Shown here: piece by piece, positions 56,451 through 64,000 of the stretch | Layout of the letters: the number at the start of each line of letters is the position of its first letter | Position numbering within the stretch: the first letter of the stretch is position 1 | Assembly (NCBI RefSeq): GCF_900005765.1 | Contig: NC_041691.1 | Coordinates: 806,001 to 870,000, forward strand | Direction of reading: 5' to 3' | Origin: Plasmodium relictum | Taxonomy: Eukaryota > Apicomplexa > Aconoidasida > Haemosporida > Plasmodiidae | Length of the DNA: 64,000 bases | Position numbers and translations under genes: made by a program | The notes under the pieces: model-generated | Told to the model about the DNA's origin: nothing | Database searches by the model: none | What the model saw: only the letters and a program-made list of their open reading frames with translations

Positions 56451-59400
56451 ATGAAGTTTCGTAAGCATAAAGGTTCATTAGATGAAGAAAAATTGTTTGA
56501 GAATATATCAAAAGATGATTGTGGAATGATAAAAAAATTTACTTTGGGAGTATGTGCTATGGAAAGCAAAGTGGAAAGTGCACCAATGGAATGTATACTA
56601 AAAAGATTGGCAAAGAGTGGAGACTTTAATATAATAAAATTTAAAGAAGATATGATATTAAATCAAGATATTGACTCTTGGCCAATAGTTGATTGTTTAA
56701 TAGCATTTTATTCTACTGGATTTCCTTTAAAAAAAGCAATTGAATACGTAAAAAAATACAAACCAATAACATTGAATAATTTAGAGAAACAATTAATATT
56801 ACGTTCAAGATTACAAATATATGAACAACTAAAGAAATGGAGAGTCCCTCATGCTAATTATGTGGTAGTAGACCATGACACAGTAAAAAAAGGAGAACAT
56901 GTATTTGAAGAATATTATGATTATATAGTTTATGATAATATACGCTTAAATAAACCATTTATAGAAAAGCCAATAAATGCAGATAATCACAATAATTGGA
57001 TATATTATCCAAAAAATACAGGAGGTGGTTGTAAGAAATTGTTTCGAAAAATAAAAGATAGAAGCAGCGAATATTGCCCAGATATACATAAAGTAAGAAA
57101 TAATGGTACATACATATACGAAGAATTTATGTCTACATTTGGTACAGATATAAAAGTATATACTGTTGGTCAAATGTTTGCTCATGCTGAAGCAAGAAAG
57201 GCTCCATCATTAGATGGAAAGGTGTGTAGAACGTCTGATGGTAAGGAAGTTCGATATGCTGTTATTTTATCAGAAGCTGAAAAAATCATTGCATATAGAA
57301 TAGTTGAAGCTTTCCAACAAACCGTTTGTGGATTTGATATATTAAGAACAACTATGGGGCCATTTGTTTGTGATGTAAATGGATGGTCATTTGTTAAAGG
57401 CAATGTGAAATATTATAATGATTGTGCTCATATATTAAGAGCTATGTTTTTGGCAAAATTAGAAGAAAAATATAATATTATTCCGAGAGATCTTGCTGAT
57501 AATTGGTATAATATTGAAAATGAAGAAGAAGTATTAAGAAAAACCTTTAGACAACCAGATGATTTGCATTGTTCTCATCATGAAGAATTATGCTCAGTTA
57601 TTATTGTTATGCGACATGGAGATAGAAAACCAAAACAAAAAATGAAATTCATCACAGATAAACCTTTACTATTGGACTATTTTAACTGTGAAGAAAATTT
57701 ATATAATGTTATTGAAAACAGATCTTCCATCGATGATAATATAAAAATAAATCATGAATTAGATAGTAATATTGTATCAGTAAATAACATTAAGTACAAT
57801 AAAATGGATTCTTCTTTATTCACAAATGATACTTTAACTAAGATAAACTCAAAACAAAATAAGAATACTTCTAATTCTCAAAAAAATGTACCCAATAATA
57901 ATGATATGACAAAAATGAATGAAATTAATAATGATAAAATAACTCAAGAAGACAAAAGTAGTAATGATTGTGAAAATGAAAAAAAAAATAATAATGATAA
58001 TAATATAAGTGAAAAAAATAACTCTAAAATAGAAACTTCTAATGAAAATGATACTAAAAAATTGAATAATAAAGATTCCCCACACAATAAGGCATTGAAG
58101 GATAATACTACTACCCAATCAGAAGAAATAAAAAAAAATAACTTATATAAAGCATATATGAAAAAAGAAATAAAGTTTAAGTCTCCAGAAGAATTACAAG
58201 ATTTGTTTTTAATAAACAATATTATATTAAATGATATTGAAAAAGAATACAAAGCTATAAAAGAAAAAATTTTTAAAATTCAAGAAAAAGAAATGGAAGA
58301 AAAAACAAAAAAAGAAAAGAGAAAAGAAAATGATGATGTATGTGAAATGATTACTTTAAAAGAAGAAAACATAAATGATAAAGAATTAGCAGATCGTTCT
58401 AATATAGGTACTATGACGAAAGAAGAGTTAGAAACAAAAAGAAATGAATATGAAATAATGATTGAAAATCATAAAACTTTACAAAAAATTCTTGAAAGGG
58501 GTGACGGATTTACTGGTATAAATAGGAAAATTCAATTAAAACCACTTGATTTAGTTATTGTAAATGATAAAGTTATTGTTACTAAAATTCTTGTTGTAGC
58601 TAAATGGGGAGGAGAACTAACAAGAATGGGTAGAAGACAATCAGAAAATTTAGGAAAAAGGTTTAGAGCCACATTATATCCTGGTGACTCAGATGGACTA
58701 TTAAGATTACACTCAACTTTCAGACATGATTTTAAAATATTTACTTCTGATGAAGGAAGATGCCAAATAACTTCTGCTGCATTTACAAAAGGATTTTTAG
58801 ATTTGGACGGAGAATTAACTCCTATTTTAGTTGCTATGGTCATTAGAAATTCTAAAGCTCATAGTCTGTTAGATGATAATAGACCAAATTTCGAAAGAAT
58901 ACAATGTAAAGAATTTATTGATAATGTATTAAATGAAAATAAAGATATTGATGATGATTTACTAAAAAAATTAGCATCAGGAAAACATTCAAGAGGATTT
59001 CGAGAATCTTTAAAGAAAATTTCTAATTTTTACGAATTAATGGAAAAAATACGAAATACTATTTATGAATTTTTAAAAAGTTTGAATCAAGAAGTACAAA
59101 AATGGTTAAATTTATTTCCTTATGATGAGTATGCCTTATATGTAATTGACATCTTACATGAAATTCAAGTCAGATGGAAATCTTTAACAAAAATGTGGTT
59201 CAAAAAAAATAAAAATAAATATGATACCTCAAAAATTCCTGACATTGTTGATAATGTAAGATTTGATTTAATTCATCATCATTCTTATTTAGGTAGTGGT
59301 TTAGATAAAGCTTTTGAAATTTATAATCTAATTGAACCGTTAGCAAATTACATTTCACAGGCTGAATATGGAATAACTTCAGAAGAAAAGGTGAAAATAG

Positions 59401-60296
59401 GCGTTAATATTGTCGGCAAATTATTAAGAAAATTAATACATGATGTCACTTTTTACAGAGATGAAGAAGAAAGAAATAAAAAAAATAATAAAGGTAATAA
59501 TGTTTTTAAAAATGCTTTCCATATTTCTTATATGAACCCTTTTAATTTTTCAAAAAATGATGAACTAAAAAAAGAAAAAAATGAAGAGGAAAAAGACTCA
59601 TTTAAAAACTTTAATATGTGTAAATATGACTCTAAAAGAAAATTTTTAGATAATTTTTTATTCAAAAAAGAAAACAATAAAATAGAAAAAGAAAACTATG
59701 AAAATGAAAATAAAAATACAAGGAAGCTTAATTCAGAAAAAAGTGTTTCTAATAGCACAAATAATGATACAGCAAGTAATTTAAATAATAATAAAACTGA
59801 GATCAATTCTTTAAATAATATGAGTAATGGTAATAATAATCCGAATGATCAAAATGTTTTGAAAAATGTTGATTCAGATATAAATGAATCTAAGGAAAAA
59901 ATAATTAATAATTTACATTCTGAAAAAAGACACTATATTGAAAATAGTTGTTATAAAAATACAGTTAAAATACAGAGTGATAAAATTAATATAGATAAAG
60001 AAATTTCAGAAGAAACAAATATTTCATCGGGAATGAAGGATATAAATTCATCGATTTCAGAAGAGAAAAAAAAAGAAAGAACAGAAAAAAGTTGTTTGTT
60101 AGAAGAAAAACAAGAATTAGAAGCAAAAATAATGAAAAATACAGAAGAATACATCTCCAAAAATAATACAGATGAAATAGAAAAAAACATATTCGATTGT
60201 GATTTAGTAAATGCCAAATGCTTAGAAAAAAGAAATGAAACAAATTCTGAACAAAGTTATACAAAAAGTATAGCAAATAAAACAAATAACATGAAC

Positions 60297-60327
<31 letters not shown>

Positions 60328-62621
60328 GTACCCCTCTAAATCTTTTAGACGCAAATTTAAATGAAAATACAAATGATTTAAATAATTATAAAAGTAGTGT
60401 AACATATAATACAAATGTAAAAGATTTATACACACCAAAGTTAATTAACAAAAAAGAAGCTCTTGTTATTAATTCTTCCGATTTATGGGCACATCAAAAT
60501 AAGTATAGAAAAGAAAATAATGAAAAACAGAAAATGAAGAAAATGAAAAGTACTAAAGAAAATGAATTTAATGAAAAAAAAGAGGGAAACAATGAGAATA
60601 ATGCAGAACAAAAATTCTCAGAGAAGACAACGAAGCAGGATGATGACATTATAAAGGAAATAAAAGAAAAAAAAAAAACAGATAAAGATATAGAAGAAGA
60701 AAGAGAGAAAGGAAATGAAAATGAAAATGATAATGAAAATGAGGATGGAAATGAAAATGAAAATGAAAATGAACAAGAAAAAGAAGAAGAAGATGAAGGT
60801 GAAGAAGAACAAGAGCATGATGATGATGAAGATATAATAAGATTAAAAGAAACAGATGCTCGCAGATTAGGTATAAGATCTCCATGGAGAATGGTAAGAT
60901 CACGATATTACGTTACATCTGCTTCTCACATGATTTCATTGTTAAATATCCTAATCCATGCAAAGAATACAGATAATTCAATTAATCAAAATATTATTGA
61001 TAATGATTCAATTAAAAGTATGGGAGATGTTACAGATTTACACTATTTATCTCATCTAGTTTTTAGAGTATGGGAGAGAAAACAATTAAAAAGAAATGAT
61101 AATAACCGATTCCGTATTGAAATTTTATTTAGTTCAGGTGCAAAAGATGGATTTGGTCAAAATTATGAACTTTTAGAAAAAGATGCAAAAGCTCAGCAGC
61201 AAAAATATGAGAGGCATTTTAATAAATATTTCGATGATAATAAAAAAGTGACTGGAGCAAAAAATGATACTCCAGAAAATGAAAATAAAATAAATGTTAA
61301 ATCACATACTACAAATTCGCAAAATGAACTAAATAAAAAAAGTGAATTAGAAGAACAAAAAAATGTAAAGAATGATACAATTTATGAAAGTAATATAAAT
61401 AATGAGGATAATTTAAAAATAGAAAATAAAATTGGATACGAATCAAACATCAATAATGAAAACAAAAATTTAAATAAATATATGTATAAAGATATTAATT
61501 TTAATGCAAAAAATAATCAATTAAAAGAAACAGAAATGAAAAATGAAGATGCACAACACTTAAAAAATTTCAATAAAATAGACAACAGTTATAAAAACTC
61601 CATTGATATTTTAAATGAAAATAGTTCAAGTAGTTCTTTTTTAAATTCATCAATAAATGCCAAGGAACATACGTTAAAAAATAATATAAGTAGCTTTAAG
61701 TATTCAAATAGTATCGACGAGATTATTCTTAACTCCAATAAAAAAAAAAATAATTTAAATTATGAAAAACTAGATATAGAAAAAAAAAAAGGTATTTTAC
61801 ATATGTCGTCAAACAGTTCTTTAAACAGCAAAACTTTTAATTCTTGCAACGATTTTAAAAGGGAAAAAGAAGAAAAAAAAATTAATTTAATTAATAAAAG
61901 AGAAATGTCAATAGACATTGGAAGCATAAATGAAAAAAAAAGTACGGATAATAACAATTTAAACATCTCAGGAGGTTACATGGTTAGATCTATTAGTTCT
62001 AATTTAAGAAAAAAAAACAAACAGAAAGATAATTTAAAATTAGATTATGAAAAGAAAGAAAAAGAAGATATTACTAAGGAAAATTTATTAACTTATGAAA
62101 ATGACTGCATTAATTTGGGTTCAGAAGAAATATCTCGTAAATCATGTAGAAGAAGTTTTTCTTGCTTAAGTGATAGGTCTTTTTATAAAACTAAAAAAGA
62201 AGATGAATTAAATGATGATCAAAAAAGAAAAAATAATATGGAAAATAGAGTTAATTTATTAGAAAACGAAAAAATGAAAAATAAATTCGAAAATAATATG
62301 GTGCATAACAATAGTGGAAATAAGAAAGCTAATGTATTTTCTCATGTATTCCAGCATTTTAATGAAAATAAAAAAAATTCTACATCTAATTTAAATTTTT
62401 TTTATAAAACATACATGCCCGATTACGAAAAAATTATTGAAAATGATAAAAAAGTAGAAACATTTGATGTTCCTCCATATTGTGAATTAGCACCATTAAT
62501 CGTTTTAACAAAAAATTGCCAATTATCCACTTTTGAAAATATACTAACTCAGGTTTTAAATAAATATTCGAAGAGTACAAAAAATAAAGAGAAAAGCAAA
62601 ACTGAAAAAAAAGTAATTTAA
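56451..62621 (+). CDS. Vip1/PPIP5K-type inositol pyrophosphate kinase-phosphatase
   Basis: 2056 residues, single exon. Bifunctional family making and removing 1-position inositol pyrophosphates (InsP7/InsP8). N-terminal ATP-grasp kinase at about 20-325: FTLGVCAMESKVESAPM, EKPINADNHNNWIYYPKNTG, GGGCKKLFRKI..RSS, TYIYEEFMSTFGTDIKVYTVG, HAEARKAPSLDGKVCR, FKQT-like QQTVCGFDILR, and FVCDVNGWSFVK (metal/catalytic Asp). Histidine-phosphatase domain: VIIVMRHGDRKPKQKMKF (RHG at 388-390), then an insert (~405-680), then KWGGELTRMGRRQSENLG.., then a second insert (~1005-1465), then YYVTSASHMISLLNIL (catalytic-His region), SHLVFRVWERK, a third insert (~1600-2000), and the domain end PPYCELAPLIVLT. Annotated as acid phosphatase in P. 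falciparum (memory). The open frame starts at GTG 27 bp upstream; the first ATG is 56451. Confidence 0.88.
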
Positions 62622-63117
62622 ATAAAAAAAAAAAAAAAAATTGAAAAATTAACAAAAAATATAAGATATAGATAGAGGTGGGATAGTATTGAAAAAATAA
62701 ACGTTTATACATATGGCGATGCTTTATTAAGCATTTAAAATAGTATAATGTTTTAAATTATATTTCATAAATTTTCTTAAAAAGTAGAGAAATTCCAAAT
62801 ATAAAATCAAAAAATTAAAAATAATAAAATACAAAAGTATATTGAGGTCTATATATATGTATTTTTTTAATATTATTAATCTATTTTGCTTTTTATGTTT
62901 TTAAATATTAGTATTAAAAATGTAATTTTATTTTTTTAAATTTATTACATACCTATTATTTTTTTTTTTAAGTGTTTAAAAAATTAAATTTTTTTTTTTT
63001 TTTTTTTTGAGTTTTTAATATATTTTCCATATAAAAAATATAACAAAATTCTTTAATTGAAAATCCTTAAAATTTTCTTTGTTTAAAAGAAAAATATAAG
63101 ATTTAAATAAGAGTTAA
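62622..63117. other. Intergenic: convergent 3' ends of PPIP5K and plasmepsin IX
   Basis: About 0.5 kb, with an A16-type run after the PPIP5K stop and T-runs near 62990-63010. Both 3' UTRs and polyadenylation sites must fit here. Confidence 0.7.
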
Positions 63118-64000
63118 TCACATTTTATTAATTTTTCTATGAAGAGAACTCAAATATATCTCGTTTTCGTCTTCATGAACAGCTTTCGCTATCCCTACCT
63201 ATTTAAATGAAATATATGAAGTAATAAACAAAAGATAATATTTCAAAAAAAAGAAAAAAAAAATGATATTTTAAATTATTATTTTTTTAAATTTATTCTA
63301 TTTTTACATATGAATTTTCATTTAATTTTCCTTTTCTGTAAACAGTGTAATAATATCTCATAAATGCTGCATTTCCTAAAATATATGCATGACCATATTC
63401 AGGTGAAACTTCTATTTCCATAAAGGCTGGTTTACACATGTCATTATTACGAACTAAATATTGTACCGGTGTCAAAGTAAATGGCATTTTATTCTAAAAG
63501 TATGTGTATCGGAATTAAAAAAAAAAAAAAACCAAATGAATACTTTTATTATTTTTTTTTTTTTTTTTGATGTTGATTTAAATTACAATAACGTAGGTTA
63601 AATTAGGATAGCTAGCAACAACTTCTTCAATGTTATTATCATCACATTTCTAAAAGAAAAAACAAAAGTAATTTTATTTTAATTCTTTTAATATATATAT
63701 ATATTTTTAAAAATATACTTTTGAAGGAACAATTTTTGAAAAATATTCTATTTCTGATTTAGGTACACTGTTAAAAGATGTTCCAGAATCAAATATTAAA
63801 TAATTTTTATGCTTTTTTATTTTTTGTTCATGTATATAATTATTTTGTTCTATTTGGTTTCTATTCTTGAAATACGAAATTCTTTTAAAAAATTTTCGGA
63901 TAAAACAATTTTTGTCTCTTTTATTTCTCTTTTTTAAATCATAAACAATCGAACTAGGATCACAACAAAATTTCTGATGATCGATGTATAAACCGTCAAA
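63118..64000 (-). CDS. PMIX: Plasmepsin IX (aspartic protease), C-terminal exons, partial at the right edge
   Basis: Pepsin-family aspartic protease; plasmepsin IX matures rhoptry and invasion proteins in merozoites (established in P. falciparum). Only the last four exons are in the window: 63719 to beyond 64000, 63587-63649, 63308-63493 and 63118-63198. Introns are 69, 93 and 109 bp, all phase 0. The leftmost coding exon carries FDGLYIDHQKFCC, a basic insert, and the second catalytic motif FDSGTSFNSVP. Then KCDDNNIEEVVASYPNLTYVI, a short exon joining into NKMPFTLTPVQYLV, GHAYILGNAAFMRYYYTVYR, and finally VGIAKA plus a short acidic/basic tail to the TGA at 63118. The first Asp motif (DTGS) and the prosegment lie off the window. 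IX rather than X is chosen from gene order next to the PPIP5K gene. Confidence 0.85.

Noticed and set aside
60618-60903. Minus-strand His/Phe-rich ORFs
   Set aside because: Antisense of the Glu/Asn-rich insert in PPIP5K; composition follows from the sense codons.

Overview
The window looks like nuclear DNA of a malaria parasite (genus Plasmodium). Spacers are extremely A+T-rich, with (TA)n and poly-A/T runs. Coding sequences carry long Asn/Lys/Asp/Glu low-complexity inserts, introns are short GT..AG introns, and the genes include apicomplexan hallmarks: alveolins, a nucleus-encoded half of COX2, plasmepsin IX and a TDY MAP kinase. From memory, the gene order matches, one for one and inverted, the P. 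falciparum chromosome 14 block running from plasmepsin IX to apyrase and beyond. The extreme A+T bias would suit an avian or P. falciparum-like lineage, but the species cannot be fixed from sequence alone.

Layout, left to right: a choline-transporter-like membrane protein (-, runs off the left edge, 7 exons seen); apyrase/NTPDase (-, 2 exons); ribosomal protein eL14 (-, 3 exons); succinyl-CoA synthetase beta (-); MAP kinase 1 (+); surface-related antigen SRA (+, 2 exons, GPI type); LSG1-type ribosome GTPase (-, 2 exons); an OST-HTH/LOTUS protein (+); an alveolin (-); mitochondrial ribosomal protein L17 (+, 2 exons); COX2 C-terminal half (+); a second alveolin (-); glutamate dehydrogenase with a signal peptide (-, 3 exons); AP endonuclease with a C-terminal PIP-like motif (-); a divergent ARPC2-like protein (-); ATG5 (-); a Vip1/PPIP5K-type bifunctional inositol pyrophosphate enzyme (+); and the last four exons of plasmepsin IX (-, runs off the right edge).

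Several true gene models differ from the plain open reading frames. Splice junctions were worked out by hand and every exon phase closes: this adds a C-terminal membrane segment to apyrase, a GPI-type tail to SRA, a signal peptide to glutamate dehydrogenase, and C-terminal exons to LSG1, L17 and plasmepsin IX. There is no operon logic, but there are themes: mitochondrial energy metabolism (succinyl-CoA synthetase, L17, COX2), pellicle and invasion (two alveolins, SRA, plasmepsin IX), translation (eL14, LSG1), and DNA repair/autophagy/signalling (AP endonuclease, ATG5, MAP1, PPIP5K). No rRNA, convincing tRNA, mobile element or CRISPR array was seen.
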